This document shows positions 1-11,800 of a DNA stretch of 64,000 bases, in pieces. Origin of the DNA: Astropecten irregularis. Taxonomy: Eukaryota; Echinodermata; Asteroidea; Paxillosida; Astropectinidae. Positions within the stretch are counted from its first letter, which is position 1; each line of letters begins with the position of its first letter. The translations under genes and the position numbers were made by a program. The notes under the pieces are model-generated. The model ran no database searches, had not been told where the DNA came from, and saw only the letters and a list, made by a program, of their open reading frames with translations. The stretch spans positions 3,908,501-3,972,500 of the forward strand of contig OZ020256.1 in the NCBI GenBank assembly GCA_963971285.1, written 5' to 3'.

Positions 1-14
1 TTCGTTTCCCTTAG

Positions 15-89
15 CTTTTCAAGAGAGCGAAAAACCTTGGACTTGGAGAGAAGGACATATCCGCCGTGTACAAAGCCGTCAACCAGTGA
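15..89 (+). CDS. GLYR1: Terminal coding exon of a GLYR1 (NP60/N-PAC) homologue, partial gene
   Basis: A splice acceptor (CCCTTAG, AG at 13-14) is followed by 24 open codons and TGA at 87-89. The peptide reads LFKRAKNLGLGEK then DISAVYKAVNQ. The KRAK...(D)xSAVY+A pattern with an immediate stop is the C-terminus I recognise from GLYR1, a nucleosome-binding cofactor with a PWWP domain and a catalytically weak beta-hydroxyacid-dehydrogenase-like domain that stimulates the histone demethylase LSD2/KDM1B. Only the last helix of that dehydrogenase-like fold lies here; the rest of the gene lies left of the window. Another beta-hydroxyacid dehydrogenase (3-hydroxyisobutyrate dehydrogenase type) is the main alternative, but SAVY plus the near-terminal stop fits GLYR1 better. 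The gene is co-oriented with the AFF gene to its right. The reading frame is phase 0 only if the upstream exon ends on a codon boundary; the match suggests that it does. Confidence 0.7.
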   Translation, partial: LFKRAKNLGLGEKDISAVYKAVNQ

Positions 90-2330
90 TACTAGATGGA
101 GGGGACCCAACCACCTACCCCCGTCCCATCATGCTTTGCCACAAAAAAACAATGGCCTCCCTAGCAACCGACAAATAATGTATAAAAATTGTTATATTTT
201 GTTATTCCCTGTGCTCAAACATCTGTAGGCCAGTGTTTGTGGAAAAGACTGTATTTTTAAAAAAATATTGATAATTTTTTTTTCCACCGAAAATCGGACT
301 CCAAAAAAATCATGACAATACAAATTTTTAAAAATAATCGTTTTCATTTTTTTAAAATTTGATCATGAGCTACTACTGTCTAGTAAATAATTAACCCCCG
401 AATCTTTTTTTTTTAATATCATTTCTCGGACTGCTGTATATGAGGCTTCTTTCTGTTTGTAAAATTAAGACGTTTAAAAAGCTTTCAAAACATGATTCTT
501 GTTTAGGCATGTAGTATGTAGTTTGTTGAATATGCTGTGCCTCTTTCTGGTAACGGTCATCAGTAGGGCCGTCGAATATACCCCCATACACAGGAACGCA
601 ATTACATTGGCTATGTTTTAAATGGCCCTGACCTTATTTAAAAGAAAGAAAAAGGACACAAAGAAATGGTAAATGTAAGACACAGGCAGGATTTTTCATT
701 TATATCTCAGACATTTTGTTTTTGTTGTGTTTGTTAGATCATTATGGTCAGATCATGTTTTGTTTTTTTCTACAAATAGAATGCAGTATTTTTACCTTAA
801 CTTTATTCCAAATACACTTACTTTGCTTCTATCTTGTGAAATATCCAGGAAGAAAATCCAAAACTCTGAACTGATTATTGGCATTGTGATTTGGGATTCC
901 TTTTTTTTGGTCCCATTTCAACACTGGTTACTTTTTCATCTCGATATTTTAATGTATTCATTCTAAACAAATGTCCGATAGATAAGCCATGAAAAATTCA
1001 GGAAGAGTCGAACAATTTGAGGAACTTCTTCAGAGTGCGTTTCTTTTCTTTTTTTCTTTTTTTATGTATGATTCCTTCACTACTTTCTTAGGCATGGCCT
1101 CCGTTTTATTTCGAGTTTTTATTATGTAGTTTTGATATAATTGTTTGTCACACCATCTTTGATTTAAAGCCAGACTGTAGTTTCAACCAACCGCTTTGTA
1201 GATATTCATGTGCATAAAGTCTGTGTTTCGGGAAAAAAGAACTGGCTAAGGCTTGGATTTGCACATGTGTCTGTTGCAGCTGCTGAAGCAGCTCATGAGT
1301 AATAGTCCAAGCCTTAGCCGTGGTCATTCTGACACCGCCTAATACAAACTGTACAGCAGTTTGACTGGTAACCCTGCTACTGGGAGTATTTTTGGCTTGC
1401 TGCCAGAGTACCAACGTCATGTTATCAGGGCACTGCTTGGAAATGCTTATTAAATTGATTTGTTTCATCTGGCAGTCTGGCACAGTGGCAGAACGAAAGC
1501 AAGAAAGATAAGACCAAAGATGGACAAAATGGAGCTACCAGGTGGGGCCTTTCTCAAATCTCGGCTCTGGCTCAGGCTCCGGCTCCATTTCTTGAATCCA
1601 TTCTAAAATAATGGGCATCAACAAAAAACTTTGGGCTGCGGTTCGGAAGTAGATTCTCTGGTTTGAAAAAGAAAACAGAGCTTCAGCTTCAATGCAAAGC
1701 CACAACCTGTATTTGCAGCATATGGATGACAGAGACAAAGCCAAAGCCGGAGCCGAGCTTTCAGAAAGGCCCCAGGTGTTACATGCTTTTGACTGGTCTT
1801 TCCTGACCGACTCTGGCAAGCATTGACATAAATTACAGACTGCGTATAATCTGGTCGGCTGTAATTCCTTGTAATTGTCCCAGGCCTGTCTAGGGGCCTT
1901 CACGAAATGAGCCTTGGGGCTAGGTTTGGGATTTATTTTGTTCCTGACATTTTGTGTCCTAAATGAAATAAAGGGCTTGAGATACATGGCGAAGCTGGGG
2001 CCTTTCTTTGGCTTCGTCGTGTAGCCCAATCCCTTCATTTCATTTTGAGGGCCTCAAATGGCAGCCAGTAGCGAAATAAGTACCAAGCCTAGCCTCAAGC
2101 CAGGTTTCGTAAAGGCCATAGGTAAAGAATCATGAAAATGATCATTGATTGAATGATTGATAGAATCAGCGCCGTTTGTTAATACCAGCGTGTTTGAATA
2201 GTCTTTACCAGTCTACAGTATGTGTCCGTTAATTTTTTACTGAATGTATTTACCCTTTGAGTCAGACAGCCTCTCTTTTGGGTGTAGAATTGTTTTAGCG
2301 AAACACTAATGAATAAACAAAAAATGTAAG
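90..2330 (+). other. GLYR1 3' UTR and downstream sequence
   Basis: AT-rich, no further credible coding sequence. Candidate polyadenylation signals (AATAAA) occur at 1967-1972 and 2312-2317; the second is followed by an A-rich tract at about 2331-2340. The true 3' end cannot be fixed from sequence. The only element I can delimit here is the foldback repeat at 1544-1773. Confidence 0.4.
1544..1773 (-). repeat. Foldback MITE, GGGGCCTTTCTCAAA family, copy 1
   Basis: The ends are inverted repeats: GGGGCCTTTCTCAAATCTCGG on the left and the complement of GGGGCCTTTCTGAAAGCTCGG on the right. AGGT lies directly outside both ends (1540-1543 and 1774-1777), a possible 4-bp target duplication. The interior is the reverse complement of the copy at 46276-46510, including the words for ACAGAGCTTCAGCTT and CGGTTCGGAAGTAGAT. 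No coding capacity; a long minus-strand open frame running across it is an artefact of the GC-richer repeat. Confidence 0.75.
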
Positions 2331-2872
2331 AAAAAAAAAAGAGTTAATTGCCTTTGCTTGAAGTTGTTTGTGTATTTGACTCAAGTTATCGTGCTGGCTT
2401 TCTCTGTGACATGTGCCTATAAATGGACAAAATTTGTTTTTGTTGAGGTTATTCAATTATTGTTGAATTATTTCATTGATATATGATCATTGTTTTCTTG
2501 TTTTGTTTGGCTGGCAAGCTGGCTGGCTGGTTTGCCCAAAAGTTAATTTGTATATATTTTTTTCTTAGTTTACTGACAAGAAAACAAAGATTCTTTGATT
2601 ATTCCAAGTTTGTTGATTAAGCCCCCCCCCCAAAAAAAAAAGAAAAAAAAGAAAGAAATTTATTAATTAGTAGGCTTATTTGCTAATGTTTTAATATTTA
2701 GAGTTTTCAGTAACAGAATTCATAAACAAAACACATTGAACACTCAAATCATGATAGGGTTATTAAAACCCTAAATCATTATTAAAATGATTTTGATTGT
2801 GGAAGTGATCTCACTTATGCAAATGATTTGGAACTGACAACAGAGGGCGCCTTGATTTTGTATGATCTTTAA

Positions 2873-3123
2873 AGGAAATATCATACTTTGTTTTTTGTCA
2901 AAGAAATACAGATTCATGAATGTTAAATGATTTTGGTCGGGAAATACAGATTCATTGGCAAAACTCGCTTTTTGAAAAAAAAATACTCAGTACTGTACAG
3001 TGTATTTCAGGCAGAACAATTTTAACAGTATGTTTCTACCATCACCATCTTCATACCCTGTAAGTTGTAGGTAAATCTGTGAAGATTTTTGTTTCGGTAA
3101 GCTACCAAAGTATGATAGTACCT
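2873..3123 (-). repeat. TTAA-flanked MITE (family A), short copy
   Basis: TTAA sits at both ends (2869-2872 and 3124-3127). The left terminus reads AGGAAATATCATACTTTG and the right terminus is the complement of AGGTACTATCATACTTTGG. The interior carries the family words GTTTCTACCATCACCATC and CATACCCTGTAAGTT. It is shortened compared with the ~356-bp copies at 45257 and 57035, having lost much of the left-centre including the central GATC palindrome. TTAA flanking with conserved short TIRs is the hallmark of piggyBac-type mobilisation. Confidence 0.75.
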
Positions 3124-3127
3124 TTAA

Positions 3128-6100
3128 ACTCTGCCGAATAATAATTATGTGGATTTATGCAAATATGCAGTGACCTGCAGACATATCCCACAATCCACCC
3201 ATTCAAAACTTTTTACAATTGTTTTGCGCGCGTCGACTTAAAAAGAAAAAAGGACGACAGACATGCGCAGCCCTGCTGGTCATGCATCACAGAAGTTGAA
3301 CTTTTCGACAGAACTTTGCCCAGAAAGCAACAAAATGAGGTTAGTAAATTAAACCAAACGTTAATGACATCTATGACGGTGTGTCTTGGCGGTTGTGTTC
3401 GCTGACAACGACGGGCGAGCAGCAGTATCTTGAAGCAGCCGTTTATCCATTTCCTCCTCGCAACAACAAAGTTGATAACATTAATTTCTCAAGCCTCATC
3501 CGTCTTTCGGCCATGCTAATAATTGTACCAGAATTTGTCTTCTGACCTTCGTGGTTTTGGGCAGTGCTTCGATATCTCCCATAACTTAAACTGAACCGCG
3601 GGAATGTGCGCAAAAAAAACCGCAAAGGACAAAAGGGGGATCGTGTTGCTGTACTGTTGAAGTGATCATTTTTATCTAACCCATTGAAGAAAATAATAGT
3701 TAAAAAGATTCAAATTTCAAATTGTCTGATTTTGTTTTTCATTGGCATCAGAAGTTGAAATTAGGTGTGCGCAATTTTAGTGCTTGCCCCGGGCCGGGTG
3801 CCGTTTTCCCTAGATAAACCGCTGATTATGAGGTATAAAACAATTTTTATGAACACCAAGAGGCAAGAATTCTAACTCAAAGATACATGCAGTGCTAGCA
3901 GTGGGATCATAATACAGGAAAGTGCGTACATTGTTTGTAGTGTCATACTTCATTGGGATTTTTTTTTTTGTTTTTACCTGTACCAAATCCAATATTGCTC
4001 TCTCACTGTTCTATATTTTTTGTATGATAGTGGCAACATTACATGCATTAAATTTTGCATCAGTGAATAATATTGACAGTAAAAACCAAAAGTTTCACTG
4101 TACTCGGTCTTAATTAGTAGTATTTTTGTTTTACTTTTAATTCCAAGTAGGGCCACTAAATGGTATACTCCCATTCCCATAATCTATCATTTGTCCATTG
4201 GCACAATGAGTCTGTATTTTTATTACATAAACAACCTATTTATGCCACATTTACATTTTGACATTTCTTTAGTTAATTTGAAAATAACTTTCGAATCCTA
4301 TTTACCAATCACTATATCATTTTGTTGATATGTATGATTTATATTAATGCTTGCTACGTCGGTGAAGGGTAATAAATAATTTGCAAATAGGTGCACCTGT
4401 TTTCCCCATCACCCCATGCAGAAATTACTTCGCAATTTTTTTTTTGTTGCTTATAACTTAGATTTTAAAATACCCTGAACGGTTTTCATACAATGACATG
4501 ACATGAGGTCACGAGCTGAATGATTCACAGGTTTGTTTTTAATTTATGACAAATCAAAATTATGAATAGACTGCATTTGTTCTATCACGTTTACAAATCC
4601 TGTATTATGCCTTTAATATTAGATTAATGATTTAATGTAGAGCCTACTGTACGTATTATTTTGTATTATAATTAGTATTGTTATTATTTATATTATGCAT
4701 ATTTCTTTTCATATTGGTAAAGGGGGTACATAACTGTTTCAAGATAATCCACGCGTTCCTGGGAAGCGCAGCTAGCTCGCAGCTGTACAAAGAGAATACG
4801 CGTGTGGCCATCCAGCCATCACTGACTCCATCGCACACACACAAAAATGCTCCGCCGCAGCTTGACTCCACAGAGGGCGCGCTTTAGATTTTGGCACCCA
4901 TCTCATCTCAACGCGTTTTAATATCGTTATTTTTTTGTAAGCAATGGATATTACCAAAACATTCCCATAAACAAACATGAATTCCAGTATTTTTATCGCG
5001 CATTTCAAATGAACAGCCAGTCGTCCCCATCCCGGTCTAACAAATGGCGAGACGCCACCCATGTCTCCACCCGTACCCATCTTCTCATCCCATACAGGTT
5101 TTGTGATGAGGCTTTTTCGAGCTAGAAATATACAGTGCCTGGGACATTTTTGGGGGAAACTTCATTTGTTTCATTACCAGAATAAATTAATAAATAAATA
5201 GCAAACACACAATTACAAACAATAAACAAACAGAAATAAATATATTAACAGTGAAATAAAAAAAACTGCAACAAAAACACCAGCTGGTTTCGGTCGTAAA
5301 AACCGAAAAATCAATCATGAAAGCCGTTATTAAATGTTTTCTTGAAAATTAATGCGAACTTGGCCGAAGTTCGATAATATTACGCAATTCACTGATTGGA
5401 TGACCCTGCTAAAAAAAATAGTCAAATGAATAAATAAATAAAATAGAATTGTAATCAATCCAAAATACCACCCATTGTAATGTACTATCTTTTTAATCAG
5501 TTGATATTGTCTCGATTTTTATACAAAATAATCTAAAAAGTATAGCTGTTGTCAAACATTGCACGGCCGCCGGACGTACTGTGACGATATTCACGCCAGC
5601 TTCGGTCAAAATAGCGCCCCAAAACCAATACTAAACTTGCTACCAGTACTCCCTACTTTCGAAAAAAAGACTTTGTAAACAAACAAATGAATTTAAAAAA
5701 AATAATGACAGTAGGCAAACACAAACATAATTCACATATATTTTCTTGTTTGTAACACTGAGTGTACATGTAAATTGTAACAATCGATTTGAAAGATGAC
5801 TTTTAAGTGAGTAAAGTCACTTTTGACAAGCCGATGGAAAGTTGAAAGGTCTCAAATAAACCAGCTGAGAGATGAACACATTTATTATGCAAATGAGCCT
5901 CGCTTTGAAGAAGAGGTCTAGAAATCATGTCAGCAATGGCGATGCGCAGTGTTAAAGTGAAGTAAGAGACTCCTGTGAATGGGGTTGAGACACTACAATA
6001 ATGTTGTAAGATTTCGCAGTTTCGATGCCCTTTTCTCAAGAGTATCCACGCCGTTTGATAGAGGGGGAGCCGGCACCGAACTTTTAGCGGACATTCGGGC

Positions 6101-6276
6101 AATTTGGTGTCATTTCCTGTGGCAAACATGTAAAAATTGGTAGGGGCTCGGGCCCATCGGTTTTGTGAGTGCGGGCTGGTCTTCCGAGCCAAAATCTGTC
6201 CGCATATTTTCTTCATTTTCTTCACTTTAAATACACTCCTCTGCGCTTAATTTCACACCGAATATTAATTTCTGCA
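3128..6276. other. Intergenic stretch and candidate AFF promoter region
   Basis: No gene is supportable. Two GC/CpG-richer patches stand out against AT-rich surroundings: about 3200-3620 (contains GCGCGCGTCGAC and a donor-like GAG|GTTAGT near 3338) and 4740-4915 (contains CAGAGGGCGCGC near 4871). A third runs from about 5560 to 6230 (CGGCCGCCGGACG near 5563). These, plus the donor at 6378, make this the best place to look for the transcription start of the AFF gene. No TATA box position can be argued with confidence. Confidence 0.3.
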
Positions 6277-6377
6277 GGCCTTATTAAAGGCCACATGCTT
6301 TCAGAAGTGTTGGCCAGAGCTTGGTGAAGTGTTGGAACATCTGCGAATTCCCCTTGTTGCAAGTTCCAGAAGTCGAG
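6277..6377 (+). other. Candidate non-coding or coding exon upstream of the AFF gene
   Basis: The segment ends in a strong 5' splice site, TCGAG|GTGAGT (donor GT at 6378-6379). It can begin at an acceptor (TTTCTGCAG ending 6276) or extend left as a first exon. It is low in repeats. The first coding exon of the AFF gene at 35518 needs an upstream partner, because its ATG follows an acceptor by only 4 nt; this is the most convincing donor on the + strand in the region. The 101-nt version is also open in one frame from its first base, so a short coding exon of an unrecognised gene is possible. I see no similarity to a known domain. Confidence 0.35.
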
Positions 6378-6666
6378 GTGAGTTTTTATGCCTTTTCCTG
6401 TTGTTGAAGATTAGCATTGATTACAATACAATGCGCACTGCATGCAGTACAACTTACAATACGAGTTAAACTAAAGTCTTAAAGAGTAAGATATGCCTAG
6501 GGGGTATATTCTTCACTCATTTCGTGAAATGTTTAAGTGAAAATAGTTTGAAATAAAAATCTGATAGTTTTCTAAAATTTCCCATTTTGTTAAATGCCAA
6601 AATGAGATAGGGGGCCTATTTTGACCCAAAATATATGGCCTAACGTTAGGCCCTGGAAATTGGGCA

Positions 6667-6808
6667 TTCCCGGAGATTAGTCCACTCTCACTGCCTCTGG
6701 TTAGCTGGTACCCAGACCCAACAGATAAAGAGTTGTATTAAGGTGAGTTAGTTTACTGTAGGAGCTGGGTACCAGCTAACCAGAGTGGACTAATCTCCAG
6801 GAACGCCA
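6667..6808. repeat. Short inverted-repeat (foldback) element
   Basis: Left arm TTCCCGGAGATTAGTCCACT...GGTTAGCTGGTACCC and right arm GGGTACCAGCTAACC...AGTGGACTAATCTCCAGGAA are near-perfect complements over about 40 bp, separated by about 50 bp. The left arm carries roughly 10 extra bases (CACTGCCTCT) absent from the right arm. No coding content. Family membership unknown; no second copy seen in the window. Confidence 0.7.
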
Positions 6809-7630
6809 GAAATTGGAAAAAAGAAGAAAGTCTGTCTATGCGGGTCTTCGCTTCAGATTAACTGTTTGTCGATGTCCTCCTATTCGCTGGTTCCGTTGCA
6901 AAGTCATTGGGGAGTCGTGCACATTTTTAAAGTGTTTTGTAACGTTTCTCATTTTCAGAGGTATTTTACTTTTTGACACGTATACCACATGAACATTATG
7001 AATTATGATGGAAACTTGGCATCTGGGGGGGGGGGGGGCTTCTGCAGAATTTGTAAATATCAACACATGACATCAATACACAGGTTTACACTTCTAAAAA
7101 AGCGCATGCGTGATAGTGCCTCGTTTTGAAGTTGCGATCAAAATCTAAGATGGCCGCCATGGTGTAAACCCGTGTATTTATTAATTTCATGTGTTCGCTA
7201 CAAAATGCACCATCTTACCATGAGTTGGATGATTTGCTCTGTAAGATAGGTACTATAACTTAAGTGGCAATTGTATAATTCATAACCCTCCTATTTATTT
7301 ATCACGCGCCGAAACGGCCGTGAAGACGTTCCGCTGCGCTTGCTAAGCCATGATAAAACATCTAGGGATGTCCCAAACTTTGCTGTCGCCCAATAGGTCG
7401 GCCTGCATCACACGGATGTCTTCTGTTGCTATCTCGGAGGTCACAACCATGATGAATGGTATGCGCAGCATGTATGACCAGCCGCAACTGTGAAGTCTAT
7501 AACCCTTAGTCACCCTTAGGTCCATGCCACCATAATGACAGACCATGGTTAGGATCATAACAGCTAGATGAGACAATGAGTAACATGTACTTAGCGAAGC
7601 TTCGCAATACGCAAATGCAAAGTTCCTACT

Positions 7631-7817
7631 ACAGTTGAACGCCACTATAACGAACACCGCTATAACGAACATTTGGCTAACCGAACATCACCCTTGGCTC
7701 CCAATATTTGTGTACAATGCATACCCAATATATGGTTCTAATAACGAACAACCACTATAACGGACGATATCAGTGCATGTGCATCCTGCCATGTTCGTTA
7801 TATCAGCGTTCCACTGT
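7631..7817. repeat. Palindromic repeat, GCTATAACGAACA family, copy 1
   Basis: Begins ACAGTTGAACGCCACTATAA and ends with the near-complement (TATATCAGCGTTCCACTGT). The interior shares ACCGAACATCA, CCTTGGCTCCCAATATT and ATACCCAATAT with the copies at 31420-31609 and 44122-44348, which lie in the opposite orientation. About 190 bp and non-coding. Confidence 0.7.
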
Positions 7818-8574
7818 ATGTGCATTGTTGCAGTTGCATCATGTGCCCTAATTTTCAGAGCAGCTTTGAAAAGTTGCGTAGAAACAGTGCGTAGAAATCA
7901 TACAATGTGTGCAGTCTTTTCTGATTGGTCAATTTAGTGATGTAATCCCCTGCAAGAACCAGGCTGCAAGAAAAATGTCTGTGTACTATGTTTACGTGTT
8001 GGTGATTAGTTCTACAAGAAGCATTATAATACAGAAAACAAGTTCAAATTTAGTGTGTTTGAGAAAAATGTCCCCATAGAAAAACAAACTTTTCTCATTT
8101 GCAAAGTGAAAAAATGTTGGTTTTTATACACCAAAACTAAGCCATGATTTGGCCGTCAAGTCTGATGCTTGTTAAAAAGGCAGTATTTAGCGATTATTTA
8201 CAACCACCCAAAAACATAAAATACTCCAATTTACTTCTGGAAGATTCGATGATTGTGGGCATGCTCAAGCAATGACCATTTGTCAACCATTGGTGGATAT
8301 GCCTGGTAACCTCTACAGTACACGAAATGCTTCAGGCTGGGTACCGGGCAAAGTTGACAGAGTTGTTGACAAGTAGGTCCTAAATTGAACTTGGCCCACT
8401 ATGTAACGTGTACTTTTGTACCTGTGCCAGATAACAACGTGACAGTAAGCTACATTACATCATATTTGCCAGTCTGGTAAAGGGACGACTGGCAACTGAA
8501 TATAATGTAGATTTTTGGCCAATCAGAGAAGACATGCCATACCAGACAAAGGTTGCCGTATACAGGGCAGGGTG

Positions 8575-8869
8575 TATATGGGTCATTCCACCAGGTTGGG
8601 GCACACTGTGTGATCACTGCTGTCAATGTTACAAATCTGTAAACTTACGCAGGCATCCATATACCTTTCCTATGACTCATAATTAATTAGCATCAATTGA
8701 TTCGGTTTTTCTTTTTGATTTTCCGATTGATTTTACTTTAAATTTGAAGATCAGCTGTGAATGTGCAATGAATTAATTAATCAAAGAATAATAAATATGT
8801 ATACAGTGCATGTTTATAACATTGACACCATCACAAATAGTGACCCAACCATGATGGAGTGACCCATAT
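8575..8869. repeat. Palindromic-ended repeat, GGGTCATTCCACCAGG family
   Basis: The left end TATATGGGTCATTCCACCAG is answered by a degenerate inverse at 8840-8869 (ACCCAACCATGATGGAGTGA then CCCATAT). Subterminal words also pair (GTCAATGTTAC versus TAACATTGAC). Single-end relatives appear near 26297-26322, 32130-32160 and 39191-39215, suggesting a dispersed family with eroded copies. Confidence 0.5.
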
Positions 8870-11800
8870 CAATGGGTCTAAGTTAAAGGGGGGGGGTATT
8901 ATCAAACGAGTGTAGGTTTTATGACTATTAGTACATGTACCAAACATTTTACTAAAAAGTAAAGGTTTGTAATGACACCATATGAAATATTCTTTGTAGA
9001 AGATTGTGGTTCTGCTAATACTGTAACTCAATGTTTCAACCAGTTTGCCCCAGCTGTCATGAACTCATTTTCCATTCATTTTCCCATCCTGTTGCATACA
9101 TGTATTTTAGTATTAAAATTGTTTGAATATGAAATGAAATACTGGATTGTGGGGAAATCTAGACATACATGTACCTGTACATGTATCTAGGTTTATGTGC
9201 AAAGGAAAATGACTGTGTCTCCAGCTGGAATATGTATTTTCAACAATTCTCCATTCCCACTTAAACACTTAAACGGCGGTTAATTTTGTAAAATGTGTTG
9301 ATTTTATATTGCCCATATTAATGGAAATTGGAATGATCTGTTCATGTACATGAGGAGTCACAACTATTGATCACATGAATCATAGAGTACTTGCTCAGGG
9401 TAAAAAAACCACAACTGATGAAATTTCTAGTCATGGGGGAAATCCCTACCCTGGAGTGAGCAATGCGTAGCATTTTCCGTTCTCGGTTGAATTGTTATTG
9501 TAATGGGAACATTGTGAGGTAATTGTTGTTTGATATTAGGCAGTAGCTTTATCAATTTGGTAATTACCAGAAACAGTTTGTGTAATAGTACTTACCAAGA
9601 CCTGAATTGATGCAGGCACTTAGTCATAAAAACAAGATAATTGAAGATCGCTCCTCGAGATAATTGGTCAGTAATTTTTTTTCCTGCTTGCCAGTTGGTA
9701 ACATTTTGACGGTTTTTCATGTGGGCGGGATACCATTCAGCTGTATCTGACACTGTACAGGTATGTGAATATCTGTAGGCTTGTCTAAAAATAGCAATTG
9801 GCTATTTCAGTTGTTGGATTGTAATCATTGTATGAGGTGTTTTATGGTTTCTTTTTTATTCAAAATTTCGGGGTTCAATCCGGTTCCAACCCCGAGATTT
9901 TCATAACGTGAATAGCCCAATATGATCTCAGGGTTGATAAAAAATTTACCTGGGAATGTTCACACTGCACCTCTAAGCATCTGAAAAAGTCTTAGTAAAT
10001 TTATAAATTTACAAAATGTGTAATGAAAGGCATGAACAACCTAATTATGACATAACAGCGCCACTGATCATTTTGTGGGGTCGGCCATACACATAAACAT
10101 GTTATTCAAGGTATGCTTGCATGACGAGCCAACATGAAATCTGCCCATGCCTTCTACTGTACGTTATGCAGCACGTGTCAGCAACCATCTGGTATGGTTT
10201 ATCGGATGAGGGAAACACACACACTGTGTTTGCTGACTTTGCAGATAATTCAACAATAGTAATTAGTATGACGAACGCAACTGTTTCCATTTTGCTGTCA
10301 AGTTTTATTAGTGCAATGGATTGGATTGTGGGAAGGCGGATGTTAAACATTTCTCTGGGTTTGACGCTCGCAGTGTGAATTCAGGCAGTTTGCAAATAAT
10401 TTGTAAATGTTTTGCAAAATACACTGGGTTACCATTTGCTTAAAATGGCCCTTATCCACGGTTGAAAAGTGGAACTAAATGGGTTGGATAGAGACAGAGC
10501 AGGTTACCAGACTGGTGGTCGTACAGGTACTGTAGTACTGTACATGTACCGGGTATACTGTACATTGTTTACATATCACATGTACAGTGTACATGTATGT
10601 ACATGTATGTACATAGTGTATTTATGCACATGTAGGCCTACATGTACACCCCAGTCTGGTCATGCCCTAATGGCATTTTTCAAAACTTAAATATGGTGAA
10701 AACCTGATACATGTGTACACATGTTCATTAACTGGACTTAAGTGTGGATCCATGATTACATAACAGGTCACTTGTTGCCAAGGCTGTACATAATTATGGG
10801 TGAGAATTGTTTGTATTTTTCTAATATCATAACTTAAATGCAAACATTACATATGATGTGACATGCTGCATATAGAGTATGTTACCGATAGACTACACGG
10901 TACCCTGCCATACACTGTACATGTATACACCGTCACGTATGTACTTGAATCCATATGCAAAGTCAACAAACATCGTATGACTTTGATTTGTGGCCCAGGA
11001 AATATGGGCTACCCCGCTAGGTATTATTTTGTTTGTAATGAATTCTACAGAACTTTACATACATGTACATCACTTGAAGTAATGTATGCGCATTGTTTCA
11101 CTTGGTATGATACTCGGTAGTTGGTATGATACATGTTACATGTGATATTTCTCATTCGCACATAATTGTCAGATTTATTGGAGAATCATGGTGCACATTA
11201 TCATGTTAATTACATTGAACTTTGCAGGTTTCTTTTAATACAGTAGTTGATGAGATATTAATTACATAAATTGACTGTATTATAAATACACTGTAGGTGT
11301 CAGTGTGATTAACATACGTGGGTAGTGTATGTCACTGAATGTACATGTACTGTATGTGTTGATCCTACTGTAAATGGTCATTTGGATATTTTCAAAGACT
11401 TCAAGCATACATTCCAGTGTGGATCTGCACCTGGCTATGCATGCTGTGTGCTGCCTGCTCCCACAACACGTCGATGATATCGTTAACTTTTGGAGAGCTG
11501 TCTGTGTTTGCCCCTAATTAGTATTAGTCACTCACTGGCCACAAACTTTGTGATACTGGATACACTTAAATCTCAGTATAAAACTGTACAGTATCTGGGG
11601 ACTTTGAAGTGTGCCCTTGTGTTGGCACTTTATTTTTCTCATGGAACAGGTTTGGTGTTGACTCATCAAGTTCTTTATGTCAACTCCAAAAAACAGCAAA
11701 TTCAGACAGTCATGTTCATGTACTTGACATACTTACTTATACAATGTCTGCATATTCTGGCTGCTTGATTCTGACATGTAACGGTAGGTTCTTCGTCAAT

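Noticed and set aside
1535-2038. 167-codon minus-strand open frame with EPEPEPEP
   Set aside because: The acidic-proline repeat is the GGCTC(A/T)GG hexamer-like end of a foldback MITE; the frame continues into unrelated sequence without splice or domain support.
4862-4882. CTCF-like site (CCACAGAGGGCGCG) and similar words at 2840, 49690 and 54898
   Set aside because: One base shorter than the core consensus and recurring in ordinary intron sequence; not enough to call a site without binding data.
5803-6225. 140-codon minus-strand open frame upstream of the candidate first exon
   Set aside because: No recognisable family or splice context; the region fits better as promoter-proximal sequence of the + strand gene.
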